From Mucilaginibacter sp. (GTDB lineage Bacteria; Bacteroidota; Bacteroidia; Sphingobacteriales; Sphingobacteriaceae): DNA of 64,000 nucleotides. Position numbers and translations under genes: made by a program. Within the stretch, counting starts at the first letter, position 1, and each line of letters begins with the position of its first letter. The stretch spans positions 62,001-126,000 of the forward strand of contig NZ_JANYGQ010000013.1 in assembly GCF_025359345.1 (NCBI RefSeq), written 5' to 3'. Below the pieces are notes generated by a model, which made no database searches, was not told the DNA's origin, and was given only the letters and a program-made list of their open reading frames with translations. Positions 1 through 8,219 of the stretch are shown in pieces.

Positions 1-1254
1 TAGTTCGGCATCAACCTTGTGCATTTCCTTGCTTTGGTCCTGCATGTAATGGTTTTCCGACTTCAACAACAGCTGCCTGTTGCCGCCTTCGCTCAAATAT
101 TTTATCAGCGCCTTGCTTTTTGGCAAACCCCTGAAAGCACGCAATAAAGCTAAGCCGCCTTCTTCAGGACCACTTTTGCCTTCTGCAATTAACTTTTTGG
201 CTTCGTTCAGGGCGCCATTTACATAGGCTTTTTGTGCATTAACCAAACGCTCTATACGTGGTTTCAGCTCATAAAACTCGTGCTCATCGCCACGTGGGAT
301 AGGGCCTGATATAATTAATGGTGTACGGGCATCGTCAATTAACACTGAGTCAACCTCATCCACCATGGCATAGTGTAATTTTCTTTGTACCAGTTCTTCG
401 GGGCTACGTGTCATATTGTCACGCAGGTAATCAAAACCAAACTCGTTATTGGTACCAAATATAATGTCAGACATATAAGCCTGGCGGCGCTCGTCTGAAT
501 TTGGCTCATGTTTATCAATACAATCAACCGATAAACCGTGGAATTCATAAAGCGGGCCCATCCATTCAGAGTCACGACGTGCCAAATAGTCGTTAACTGT
601 TACAATGTGTACCCCCTGGCCTGATAGCGCGTTAAGGTAAGCAGGCAGCGTAGCTACCAATGTTTTACCTTCGCCCGTAGCCATTTCCGATATTTTACCC
701 TGGTGTAATACTATACCGCCTATCAATTGTACATCATAGTGTACCATATCCCAGGTAACTTCGTTGCCGGCAGCTAACCATGTATTGTGGTGGATGGCTT
801 TATCGCCCTTAATAATTACGTTTGATTTGCGTGCAGCCAGGTCACGGTCGAACTGTGTGGCTGTAACCTCGATGGTTTTGTTGGCTTTAAACCTGGCTGC
901 GGTTTCTTTAACCACGGCAAAACCTTCGGGCAAAATGCGCATTAATATCACTTCAAGCTCTTTATCGCGGTCTTTTTGCAGTTTATCAAGCTGGGTATAT
1001 AGTTCAACCTTTTCGTTTACGTCGAGGTCGGGATTATCGTCGGTTCGTTCTTTAATTGCAGCTATTTCGCTGTCAATATGGGCGAGGACTTCGGCAATGG
1101 TTTCTTTAAAACCAATGGTTTTGGCCCGGAGCTCGTCGTTGGTCAAATCGCCAATTTTGGCAAATTCAGCCTTTACCTTTTCAACTATGGGCATTATGCC
1201 TTTAACGTCTCTAACTGATTTGCTTCCGAAAAGCTTACTTATAAAATCTAACAT
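1..1254 (-). CDS. secA: Preprotein translocase ATPase SecA, N-terminal part (cut by window edge)
   Basis: SecA is the ATP-driven motor that pushes unfolded preproteins through SecYEG. About 418 codons are visible, starting at ATG 1252-1254 ([13 protein letters not shown]). The reading frame shows the helicase-like NBD1 hallmarks: the Walker A stretch [34 protein letters not shown] and the Walker B box [16 protein letters not shown]. The preprotein-crosslinking and C-terminal domains lie beyond base 1, so the gene is incomplete only because the window ends. A good -7 element lies about 70 bp upstream on the same strand. The call is firm; an open frame on the opposite strand at 764-1309 is its shadow. 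Confidence 0.96.
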   Translation of the reverse strand, partial: MLDFISKLFGSKSVRDVKGIMPIVEKVKAEFAKIGDLTNDELRAKTIGFKETIAEVLAHIDSEIAAIKERTDDNPDLDVNEKVELYTQLDKLQKDRDKELEVILMRILPEGFAVVKETAARFKANKTIEVTATQFDRDLAARKSNVIIKGDKAIHHNTWLAAGNEVTWDMVHYDVQLIGGIVLHQGKISEMATGEGKTLVATLPAYLNALSGQGVHIVTVNDYLARRDSEWMGPLYEFHGLSVDCIDKHEPNSDERRQAYMSDIIFGTNNEFGFDYLRDNMTRSPEELVQRKLHYAMVDEVDSVLIDDARTPLIISGPIPRGDEHEFYELKPRIERLVNAQKAYVNGALNEAKKLIAEGKSGPEEGGLALLRAFRGLPKSKALIKYLSEGGNRQLLLKSENHYMQDQSKEMHKVDAEL

Positions 1255-1323
1255 GCTATTTTTATATCTGTTGCAACAAACTCAACAATTGCGCCACGGC
1301 AAATTTTGAGTCATTATGACAGG

Positions 1324-1331
1324 CAAAGCTA
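1324..1331 (-). promoter_or_regulatory. Bacteroidota -7 promoter element for secA
   Basis: The minus strand reads TAGCTTTG, a full match to the Bacteroidota consensus TAnnTTTG. Transcription would begin a few bases downstream, giving secA a leader of about 60 nt. The -33 element was not convincing by eye. Confidence 0.55.
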
Positions 1332-1422
1332 CGATTTTGATTTGGCTTTGAGACGATTTTGGAACGATTTCACCGATTATCAACGGCTGGTTTTGGCTGA
1401 TTACGGTGATTGTAAAATAAAA

Positions 1423-1455
1423 AATCCTCTAACCTGCTTAACAGGTTAAAGGATT
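1423..1455 (-). terminator. Rho-independent terminator of the JmjC-like gene
   Basis: A 14-bp stem with one mismatch (AACCTG pairs with CAGGTT, extended outward by AATCC pairing with GGATT) and a 5-nt loop. On the minus strand it is followed by a T-rich tract. It lies about 70 bp past the stop of the minus-strand gene at 1523-2407, between it and secA. Confidence 0.7.
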
Positions 1456-1522
1456 ATATCAAACTATTTTAATTTAAAAATATCTAATCTGAAAATCACC
1501 GCTTTAAAAACGGTGCAATTAT

Positions 1523-2407
1523 CTACTTGTCCTGTGCAGCCATTATACTGCCCACAATTTTGCCATAAGCCAATACGGGCAGTGCTCCAAAGGATATTTT
1601 TTTCTTCCAGTTAACATAGCGGTCGCGGATAAAGTTATCCCAGTTGTAACCGTTTAACTGTGCGCGACCCAATGAGATACAAGGCTCGGTTATACGGGTA
1701 GTATGCCACCAGCCCGACGGAAACAATATGGTTTCCCCTTCTTCAACGGTAACTTCTATAGGCGTTGCTTTTCTGTATAGCGGGAACTTTTCATAATCAG
1801 GATTATCAAAATTTACCTGCGAAAATTTCGGGTTATCAGGGTAAGGGTACATGTACGGGATCTGGTCCGGCGGGTACATGATAAATATTTTAGAGCCGTA
1901 TATCTGCGTAATCTGTGTATGCATAAACAAGGCATCAAAATGCAAAAACGGAAAACTGCTGCCATTGCCGCCTAAAAATATTTCGTAAACGGTGGTGCCC
2001 TGTAATAATTTCTTCGGCATGAGCGGGTGGTTGATCCGGTCGAGGCTGCCATAAATTATCTCGGGTAAAAAGTCGGCCATCAGCTCGGGGAATACCTTCT
2101 GCACATCAAAGTTATACGGGTAAGGCGCCTTATTATCGGCGTTGGCAACCAACATATGGTCGATAAAGTCGTCCATACGGTAGGTAACGCCGTTAATGGT
2201 TTTGGTAACAGCCGGGTAGTTCTTCTTAAAAAACTCGGGCGTAAATTTGCCCATAGCTTTCCAATCCTTTGCGGCATCGGTTAATATTACCGGGCGCGAT
2301 TTACTCACATATTCGCTAATAAATTCCTCGTGCGACAGGTTAGTACGCTTGTCTATTGACATGCCACCGTTATTTTTGGCTTTAGATTTCGCTTGCTCAG
2401 CAACCAT
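1523..2407 (-). CDS. Cupin-like / JmjC-type Fe(II)-2-oxoglutarate oxygenase
   Basis: 294 residues with the layout of the cupin_8/JmjC-like family. The N-terminal part has the typical SRPVILTDAAKDWKAMGKF segment. The metal triad appears as HFD in FPFLHFDALF plus a distal His in FPSGWWHTT, with a Lys in GSKIFIMYPP placed to bind 2-oxoglutarate. Members hydroxylate protein or tRNA side chains; the substrate here is unknown. There is no signal peptide, so it is cytoplasmic. The start ATG at 2407 gives a short basic leader; an internal Met at residue 16 is an alternative start. The gene stands alone with its own terminator. Confidence 0.85.
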   Translation of the reverse strand: MVAEQAKSKAKNNGGMSIDKRTNLSHEEFISEYVSKSRPVILTDAAKDWKAMGKFTPEFFKKNYPAVTKTINGVTYRMDDFIDHMLVANADNKAPYPYNFDVQKVFPELMADFLPEIIYGSLDRINHPLMPKKLLQGTTVYEIFLGGNGSSFPFLHFDALFMHTQITQIYGSKIFIMYPPDQIPYMYPYPDNPKFSQVNFDNPDYEKFPLYRKATPIEVTVEEGETILFPSGWWHTTRITEPCISLGRAQLNGYNWDNFIRDRYVNWKKKISFGALPVLAYGKIVGSIMAAQDK

Positions 2408-2474
2408 AACTGTTTAATTTATCGTTCAGTATTACGCTTTATACGGATGGGGAGGCGAGAGTGTTTCCTTTTTG

Positions 2475-2563
2475 TCCATAGACAATAGACCATGGACCAT
2501 AGCGGAAGATCGCACAAAACAAATGATAATATTACCATGGTCTATCGTCCATGGACTATGGTC
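2475..2563. repeat. Intergenic inverted repeat, CCATAGACAATAGACC family
   Basis: Left arm about 2475-2501 and right arm about 2534-2563 are near-complementary over some 20 bp centred on ATAGACCATGG, with a loop of about 30 bp. Each arm is itself a degenerate run of GACCAT/ATAGAC-like units. It lies between two minus-strand genes. A related repeat with the same style of unit lies at 53650-53830. Confidence 0.7.
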
Positions 2564-3092
2564 TGATTTCGTCATCTTCCCCGGTTTCCTCATCATCCCC
2601 AATATCTTCATCCTCATCAAAATCGTTAAAAAAACGGTCCTCGTCAAACATCAGTTCTTCCAGTTTTTCCTGCTCGGGTGTACTGCAATCAAAGCGAATG
2701 GCCCAGTTGTCGGGGATGTCGTAGGTTTTGTCAAACCCGCGTACCCAATCATTAAAAACCAGGCGAAACTCGTCAATTTTATCGCGCATCAGGTCTACAT
2801 AATCTTCCTCGTTGATCTCCACCATCGAGGCAAAGGATATGGCATTAAACATATCCTGTGTAGCCAGTTTTATCAAAACTGCATTTTGCATACGCAGGGT
2901 GTAAAGTCCGCCGCCTTCGGCGCCCGCTATTTTAGCCTGGATGAGCGCGGCATTGGTAAACATCTGCACAGCCAGGTGCTCCTTCATCTCGTCCTCTTTA
3001 AGAGCTTCGGCAATTATCTCAGCAAGGTCGAACAGTTCCTGTGCTTTTTGGTACACAGGCAGTTTTTCGTATTTATCTAATCGGCGGGACAT
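2556..3092 (-). CDS. Helical protein with acidic tail, 23S-IVP-like four-helix family
   Basis: 178 residues starting MSRRLDKYEKLPVYQKAQEL. The opening resembles four-helix-bundle proteins of the 23S-rRNA intervening-sequence (S23) type, which often begin with VYQKA followed by amphipathic helices. This family link is an inference from the pattern. The rest is predicted helical, and residues from about 145 onward form an extremely acidic tail (DEDRFFNDFDEDEDIGDDEE). No signal peptide. The stop overlaps the right arm of the repeat at 2475-2563, and the start abuts the left arm of the repeat at 3097-3239, so both ends of the gene touch repeats. Confidence 0.75.
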   Translation of the reverse strand: MSRRLDKYEKLPVYQKAQELFDLAEIIAEALKEDEMKEHLAVQMFTNAALIQAKIAGAEGGGLYTLRMQNAVLIKLATQDMFNAISFASMVEINEEDYVDLMRDKIDEFRLVFNDWVRGFDKTYDIPDNWAIRFDCSTPEQEKLEELMFDEDRFFNDFDEDEDIGDDEETGEDDEIRP

Positions 3093-3096
3093 GGGA

Positions 3097-3239
3097 ATCA
3101 GAGGCTAGAGGTTAGAGACCAGAGATTAGTTATAAAAGCACGAATATAACGAAATATAGTCGCTGTAAATTTCATTGATATCGTATGATTTTTCCTCCTG
3201 CTAAAAATAACTAATCTCCGGTCTCTAACCTCTAATCAC
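3097..3239. repeat. Intergenic inverted repeat, TTAGAGATTAG family (copy 1)
   Basis: Arms at 3097-3130 and 3211-3239 pair over about 23 bp (AGAGGTTAGAGACCAGAG against its complement) around an 80-bp AT-rich core. The repeat fills the divergent gap between the helical protein gene and purD. A second pair lies at 50595-50716 and a lone arm at 63866-63897. Confidence 0.75.
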
Positions 3240-3246
3240 TAAACGT

Positions 3247-3254
3247 TATCTTTG
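3247..3254 (+). promoter_or_regulatory. -7 promoter element for purD
   Basis: TATCTTTG matches TAnnTTTG exactly and ends only 5 bases before the purD ATG at 3260. With transcription starting about 5-7 bases after the box, the purD message would be leaderless or almost so. Confidence 0.6.
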
Positions 3255-3259
3255 CCCCC

Positions 3260-4534
3260 ATGAACATCCTGCTCCTTGGTTCGGGCGGAAGGGAAAGCGC
3301 CTTCGCCTGGAAAATTGCTCAAAGTAATAAATGCTCAAAGCTTTTTATAGCTCCGGGCAATGCAGGTACCGGCCAGTACGGTACTAATATTGACGTTAAG
3401 GTTAATGACTTTGAAGGCATTAAACAAGTAGTTTTAGCAAATAGCATAAACATGGTGCTGGTTGGTCCCGAAGAACCGCTGGTTAAAGGCATCCATGATT
3501 TTTTCCTGGCGGATGAGCAATTACGCAACGTGCCGGTTATCGGCCCGCAGCGCGAAGGGGCACAACTTGAAGGCAGTAAGGATTTCTCGAAACAGTTTAT
3601 GGTCCGCCATAATATCCCTGCAGCAGCTTCACGCACATTTACACGCGATACTATGCAGGAAGGATTTGATTACCTGCCAACCATTGGCTTGCCTATTGTT
3701 TTAAAGGCTGATGGCCTTGCAGCGGGCAAAGGCGTTTTAATTTGCCTTACCGTGCAGGAAGCGCAGCAGGAACTTATTGAAATGCTTACCGAAGCCAAAT
3801 TTGGCGAAGCCAGCTCGAAAGTAGTTGTTGAGCAGTTTTTACAAGGGATTGAACTATCAGTATTTGTGCTTAGCGACGGCAATAACTATAAAGTACTGCC
3901 GTCTGCCAAAGATTATAAGCGTATTGGCGAGGGCGATACCGGTTTAAATACTGGTGGTATGGGCTCCGTTTCGCCGGTGCCGTTTGCAAGTGATGAGTTT
4001 TTGCAGAAGGTGGAGCAACGCGTTATTATACCTACTATTGAAGGGCTTAAGCAGGAAGGCATACCCTATAAAGGCTTTATTTTTATAGGCCTGATGAACT
4101 GCGACGGCGACCCATACATGATTGAATATAACTGCCGCATGGGCGACCCCGAAACCGAAAGCGTATTGATGCGCCTTGAAAGTGATCTTGTCGACTTGCT
4201 GCAAGGCGTTGCCGAGGGTAACCTTGACGAGCGTGAACTGAAAATATCAGATAAAGTTGCCGCTACCGTAGTAATGGTAGCCGGTGGTTATCCCGGCGAG
4301 TACCTGAAAAACAAAACCATAACCGGCATTGAAAATGTGCGCGGTTCGCAGGTATTTCATGCCGGTACCTATATGGATGGCGACGATATTAAAACCTCAG
4401 GCGGACGGGTGCTGGCCATAACATCGCTACAGGATAACATGTTTAACGCCCTGCAGCAAGCCACAGCAGATGCCAGTCGTATTTATTACGACGGTATGTA
4501 TTTCCGCAAGGATATTGGGTTTGATTTGTTGTAG
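3260..4534 (+). CDS. purD: Phosphoribosylamine-glycine ligase
   Basis: GAR synthetase joins glycine to 5-phosphoribosylamine with ATP in de novo purine synthesis. The 424-residue length is normal. It shows the N-domain start MNILLLGSGGRESAFAWKIA and APGNAGTGQYG, the ATP-grasp lobe with IVLKADGLAAGKGV, the catalytic region with DTGLNTGGMG, the metal-binding stretch EYNCRMGDPETE, and the C-domain SGGRVLAIT. It is monocistronic: upstream is a divergent gene, downstream a strong terminator and a convergent gene. The start is fixed by the short distance from the -7 box. Confidence 0.97.
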   Translation: MNILLLGSGGRESAFAWKIAQSNKCSKLFIAPGNAGTGQYGTNIDVKVNDFEGIKQVVLANSINMVLVGPEEPLVKGIHDFFLADEQLRNVPVIGPQREGAQLEGSKDFSKQFMVRHNIPAAASRTFTRDTMQEGFDYLPTIGLPIVLKADGLAAGKGVLICLTVQEAQQELIEMLTEAKFGEASSKVVVEQFLQGIELSVFVLSDGNNYKVLPSAKDYKRIGEGDTGLNTGGMGSVSPVPFASDEFLQKVEQRVIIPTIEGLKQEGIPYKGFIFIGLMNCDGDPYMIEYNCRMGDPETESVLMRLESDLVDLLQGVAEGNLDERELKISDKVAATVVMVAGGYPGEYLKNKTITGIENVRGSQVFHAGTYMDGDDIKTSGGRVLAITSLQDNMFNALQQATADASRIYYDGMYFRKDIGFDLL

Positions 4535-4560
4535 TCCGAAAGTCGGAAAAGTCCGGAAAG

Positions 4561-4601
4561 ACCGAAAGAAGCTACAAGTTTGACTGGTAGCTTTTTTCGG
4601 T
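4561..4601. terminator. Bidirectional terminator between purD and the histidine kinase gene
   Basis: A 15-bp stem with one G-T pair (ACCGAAA...GCTAC pairing with GTAGC...TTTCGGT), an 11-nt loop and T-rich flanks. It lies between convergent purD and the kinase gene and can serve both. The upstream bases from 4533 (GTCCGAAAGTCGGAAAAGTC) belong to the same GTCCGAAAGTCGG repeat style seen at 42180 and 14090, so the terminator looks built from repeat sequence. Confidence 0.8.
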
Positions 4602-4616
4602 TTAATATGCAGCTTT

Positions 4617-5951
4617 TCATGAAGTTTCTATCGCTCCCGGCGGGAAAACCAGCTTAAATGTGCTGCCCTGTCCTTTTTGAGATGTCACCACAATTTTTAT
4701 GTTGTGGAAAGCGGCTATCGATTTTACGATTGGCAGCCCCAGCCCAAAACTATCCTGCTGTAAGGATTGACGAATTTTCTTAAACCGGTTAAAAATATAG
4801 GGCAGGTCTTCTTCAGCAATACCGATGCCTGTATCGGTTATGCTAACCGTAAACGTGTTATTTTCCCTGGCCGCAATTACTATTATTGCGCCATCGGGCT
4901 TATTGTATTTTATGGCGTTGTTAATCAGGTTAAAAAACAGGTTAAACAGCAGGAATTTATTAACGTGTACCAGGCGCCAGTTCTCAGGCACCTCGGCTTC
5001 GTAGCTAATGTTTTTGTCCTGCAGGCGAATAGATATTTCGTCGTAAAGTTCCTGCAGCATTTCTGATAAAGAAACATTATCGGCCTTTAAAAACTGTTCG
5101 TTTTCAATTTGCGATATCAGCAGCAGGGTCTTGGTAATACTTTTCAGCCGGTTCAATATTTTCTGCATTTCAAGCAGGCGAGCCTTTGTTTCGTCCACAA
5201 TATCCTCGCGCTCAAACATGTTCTCGATTTTCGATTGCAGGATCGATATGGGTGTCATCAGCTCGTGCGAAGCATTTGAAATAAACTCCCGCTCTTTCTG
5301 AAATGTGCCCTCAATGGTCTCAATCATTTTATGGATACTGAGGTCAAGGTGCTGAAAATCGGAGGTGCTTGTTTTTACCTGCTCATAAGAGCCAAAATTG
5401 GGAAATTTTTGGCCAACAAGTTTGGTTTTTATGATTTGCCCCAAAGGCTTAAGCACATAATTTGAGTACAGCTGATCAGCCATAATCGTCAACAATATCA
5501 TAGCTACCAAAACCTGGAAGGCGATATTTTGTATGGGCCGGGTAGTTTCAGTTATGGTGTCAACGCTTATGGCAATCTCAAGCAGGTATTTCTTATTGTC
5601 GGCCCTGAAATTATGGCTCAAAATCCGGTATTCAATGGTATCGCCCTGAAGTATGCGTTTTTCATTTTTAATGGTATCCAAATTAAAAAACGAAGAGTCG
5701 ATATTCAGGCTCACATAATCTTCTTTGAGCGGGGTATAAAAGCCGACCGCATTCTCGTCGCTTTGGATGTAGCTTTTTATCCCCTGGTTTTTTACAATCT
5801 GCATCATACGGTCACGTTGTTTGAGCAGCTTGCTATCGGTATAGGTTTGGTTTATACGCGTTATTAAACGCGGCAGCAATAACACAAAAATGGTTGCAAT
5901 CACCAGTTTTGATATCGTATTAAACAGCGTAAGTTTAGTTTTTAACTTCAT
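4617..5951 (-). CDS. Two-component sensor histidine kinase
   Basis: From the ATG at 5951 the protein has 444 residues. Membrane helices at about 12-32 and 141-163 enclose a periplasmic sensor domain of about 110 residues. A HAMP-like linker follows, then the HisKA box SNASHELMTP with phospho-His 229, and an HATPase domain with NLINNAIKY, DTGIGI, PYIFNRF and GLGLPI. It phosphorylates the response regulator encoded just upstream. A longer frame opens at a TTG (5966), but that codon lies in the arm of an inverted repeat, so ATG 5951 is preferred. The signal sensed is unknown. It is separated from the regulator by a 110-bp gap filled by a repeat. Confidence 0.92.
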   Translation of the reverse strand: MKLKTKLTLFNTISKLVIATIFVLLLPRLITRINQTYTDSKLLKQRDRMMQIVKNQGIKSYIQSDENAVGFYTPLKEDYVSLNIDSSFFNLDTIKNEKRILQGDTIEYRILSHNFRADNKKYLLEIAISVDTITETTRPIQNIAFQVLVAMILLTIMADQLYSNYVLKPLGQIIKTKLVGQKFPNFGSYEQVKTSTSDFQHLDLSIHKMIETIEGTFQKEREFISNASHELMTPISILQSKIENMFEREDIVDETKARLLEMQKILNRLKSITKTLLLISQIENEQFLKADNVSLSEMLQELYDEISIRLQDKNISYEAEVPENWRLVHVNKFLLFNLFFNLINNAIKYNKPDGAIIVIAARENNTFTVSITDTGIGIAEEDLPYIFNRFKKIRQSLQQDSFGLGLPIVKSIAAFHNIKIVVTSQKGQGSTFKLVFPPGAIETS

Positions 5952-5959
5952 TGGCGGAA

Positions 5960-6060
5960 GAGCCAAGAGTCAAGAATCAAGAGTCAAGAGAAAAAAAAAG
6001 AAAGGAAAAAGACCGGCTTCCTATCTTGATTCTTGGCGCTTGATTCTTGACTCTCTTCCT
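5960..6060. repeat. Inverted repeat, AGTCAAGAATCAAGAG family (copy 1)
   Basis: Arms at about 5961-5990 and 6022-6057 (ATCAAGAGTCAAGAG against CTTGATTCTTGACTCTC) flank a purine-rich core. It fills the whole gap between the response regulator and kinase genes, inside what should be one transcript. Related copies: 43192-43306 and 54960-55061. Confidence 0.75.
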
Positions 6061-6061
6061 C

Positions 6062-6745
6062 TTAACTGTTTATTTTTATTTTATATCCCAAACCACGTAC
6101 CGTTTCCAACCAATCGGGCGAAGCGTATACATTTAATTTTTTGCGGATGTTTTTTATGTGGGCATCAATATAATTGGAATCGTAGTCGTCATTAATAATG
6201 CTTCCCCAAATATGCTCGCTTAACTGCGACCGGGTAAGCGTGCGATTTTTATGCAAAATTAAGTACGCTATCAGGTCGAACTCCTTTTTGGTGATGGTAT
6301 TTACTTCGATGTTTTGATAGTTGATGATGCGCTCGGTTAAGTTAATAACGAAGCCGCCCAAATCAACCAGGTTTTGGTTCAAGCCAAACCTGCGGCGGGT
6401 TATGGCCTGCATACGGCTCTGCAGTTCAAGCAAACTAAATGGCTTGGGCAGATAATCGTCGGCGCCAAGGTCGAGGCCCTTTATGCGGTCAAACACTTCT
6501 GCCCGTGCAGTTAGGATAATGCAGATTGCCTCGGGGTTGTTTTTTTTGGCTTCCTTTAGCAGGTCGAGGCCATCGTAGTCAGGCAAACCAAGGTCGATCA
6601 AAATGAAATCGTAAAGGTTTACAGCAATTTTTTCCGAGCCTGAAATACCGTCGTAACATACCTCGCACATGTAATTGTAATTGGTCAGAAAAATCTCCAG
6701 TTCCTCGGCAAGGGCTTTTTCGTCTTCAATTATCAAAACATTCAT
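6062..6745 (-). CDS. OmpR/PhoB-family response regulator
   Basis: 227 residues. The receiver domain has acidic E7 and D8, phospho-acceptor D51 in FILIDLGLPDYDG, T79 and K101 in LPKPFS. The C-terminal winged helix carries ITKKEFDLIAYLILHKNRTLTRSQLSEHIWG and ends with the typical ETVRGLGYKI. It is the partner of the kinase downstream. It begins only 6 bp after the stop of the outer-membrane protein gene, so the order exported peptide, barrel-like protein, regulator, kinase looks like one operon. Confidence 0.95.
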   Translation of the reverse strand: MNVLIIEDEKALAEELEIFLTNYNYMCEVCYDGISGSEKIAVNLYDFILIDLGLPDYDGLDLLKEAKKNNPEAICIILTARAEVFDRIKGLDLGADDYLPKPFSLLELQSRMQAITRRRFGLNQNLVDLGGFVINLTERIINYQNIEVNTITKKEFDLIAYLILHKNRTLTRSQLSEHIWGSIINDDYDSNYIDAHIKNIRKKLNVYASPDWLETVRGLGYKIKINS

Positions 6746-6751
6746 ATGCGT

Positions 6752-7636
6752 TTAAAAAAATAAGTAGTAAAATGTCATATTAAAAAACACCTCGTGCCGG
6801 TTTTTCAGTTCGCCCTCCACATTTACCGGTATCGAGTATTTCCATGATGCCTCCAGTGTGTAATGCGGGCGGTTGTAGGCAATAGGCAGTTTCAGGCTGT
6901 AATTTAGGGCATTAAATTTACCATTGTTATACGGGCGCTCGGGTGATCCTTCAAGAGGTTCAGCTATGCTGTATAGCGCAAACTTATTGATATGGTCCCT
7001 TGAGTACTTGCCCACAAAATTCTGAGTGCCAAAAATGGCAGTGATTGTTGGATTGAATGATACGTAATCCTGGTCATCAAAAATACTCCAGGTCGGCTCA
7101 ATATATTTTGACGTGCTGAATGTCAGGAAGAAATCGCTCGATTTGCCAAACAAATAATCTGCCGTAACACTCGTTTTGGCAATTTTCCAGTCGAAGCTGT
7201 TTTTAAAATTGATATCGTTTGATGAGGCCGACTTTATAACATCGGCTGCTGCTTTCATAAACAAAAACCTTGTGTAGCTAATAGTGCCGGTAACCTTTTT
7301 ATTGTATTTATAAAAATAACCGGTTCCCAAATCCACTTCGTCAACCAACGGATCGTACCCTATTACCTTTACTGCCGAGCCATATACAAAGAAGCCGGTT
7401 TTGGTATTGTAAATTACATCGGTACTTAAAAAGGGGTAATTAATAGGCCCGGTGCGCCCAAAAAATTGTACGTCGCTACCATAATTAACCCCAACAGAAA
7501 TCGATCGCTTCCTGAAAACGGTATCGGTATCGGCAACAGCACGCTTTTCTGCGTACTTGTAAAGCATCGGCTCAAGGTTCGCAGCATTTGCTGCGGTCCC
7601 CGTTATAATTAAAAGCAATACCAGGTAGTATTTCAT
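6752..7636 (-). CDS. Exported beta-barrel-like protein of a two-component operon
   Basis: 294 residues with a clear signal peptide (MKYYLVLLLIITGTAANA). The mature part alternates aromatic and polar residues in short strands (GTISYTRFLFMKAAADVI, FLTFSTSKYIEPTWSIFDD) and ends in an aromatic strand, FFNMTFYYLFF, the usual outer-membrane barrel signature. No enzymatic motif was recognised. It directly precedes the response regulator with a 6-bp gap and may be the target or sensor partner of that system. Function unknown. Confidence 0.8.
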   Translation of the reverse strand: MKYYLVLLLIITGTAANAANLEPMLYKYAEKRAVADTDTVFRKRSISVGVNYGSDVQFFGRTGPINYPFLSTDVIYNTKTGFFVYGSAVKVIGYDPLVDEVDLGTGYFYKYNKKVTGTISYTRFLFMKAAADVIKSASSNDINFKNSFDWKIAKTSVTADYLFGKSSDFFLTFSTSKYIEPTWSIFDDQDYVSFNPTITAIFGTQNFVGKYSRDHINKFALYSIAEPLEGSPERPYNNGKFNALNYSLKLPIAYNRPHYTLEASWKYSIPVNVEGELKNRHEVFFNMTFYYLFF

Positions 7637-7664
7637 TTACGCTCAGCAATAAGTTGGTTAATTG

Positions 7665-7988
7665 TTAATTGCCATTGTGCCTTGGTATTTCAGGCGGCCT
7701 TTCCAAACCTTCCGGTCTCCGCTGTCTTTTTGGTTTTGGCTTGGGCGTTACCTCAACCGGTTTCTCGGGCTTGGGTTGCTTTTTGGCTTTAGCTACCTCT
7801 TTAATTTTCTTTTTGTCCTCCTGCTCTTGTTTCTTTGTTTTGGCGGTATCCGTTAACATTTTATTAACAGACAAACTTATCCGCAAATTATTACAAACAA
7901 AACTAAAATGGGTATTTTTTATTTTGGCAGATGATAAACATGGTGCAAACAATAACAACAGGACAATATACGAAAACCACTTTATCAT
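7665..7988 (-). CDS. Small exported Lys/Pro-rich protein
   Basis: 107 residues. An N-terminal hydrophobic stretch (MIKWFSYIVLLLLFAPCLSSA) looks like a signal peptide, possibly a lipobox at PCLSS. The second half is low-complexity and strongly basic: KTKKQEQEDKKKIKEVAKAK followed by proline-rich PKPEKPVEVTPKPKPKRQRR. Such tails usually bind acidic polymers or span the periplasm. It ends 28 bp before the barrel-like gene, on the same strand. A start at an internal Met (residue 44) would remove the signal. An open frame on the other strand (7669-7998) is Cys/Leu/Phe-rich and looks like the shadow. Confidence 0.5.
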   Translation of the reverse strand: MIKWFSYIVLLLLFAPCLSSAKIKNTHFSFVCNNLRISLSVNKMLTDTAKTKKQEQEDKKKIKEVAKAKKQPKPEKPVEVTPKPKPKRQRRPEGLERPPEIPRHNGN

Positions 7989-8219
7989 TACAGAGTAGAA
8001 AATGTTAAAATTCTTTTCAAATAGTATTCAATTAAACTTGGCCATTTAATTAGCTGAACCACGGGCGGCATTCAATAACAATGCGCCAGGCAATTAAATC
8101 TAAAACTGATCGGAATAATATAATTGAGGTTTATTTCAATAGCATTTATAGTGTGTTTTATACACCAGAACGGATTAAAATTAGCTTTTATTTAATCAAC
8201 TCGAAATGAAAAATAAAAT

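Noticed and set aside
764..1309. Plus-strand open frame of 181 codons
   Set aside because: It is antisense to the clear SecA frame and has a Ser/Leu-rich composition typical of a shadow.
2472..3080. Plus-strand open frame of 202 codons
   Set aside because: It is antisense to the helical acidic-tailed protein and begins in a repeat; no motif.
5952..5966. TTG start for the histidine kinase
   Set aside because: It lies in a repeat arm and adds only five residues before a normal ATG.
7669..7998. Plus-strand open frame overlapping the Lys/Pro-rich gene
   Set aside because: Composition (Leu, Phe, Cys, Ser runs) is what the complement of a Lys/Pro-rich gene gives; the minus-strand frame has a signal peptide and operon context.
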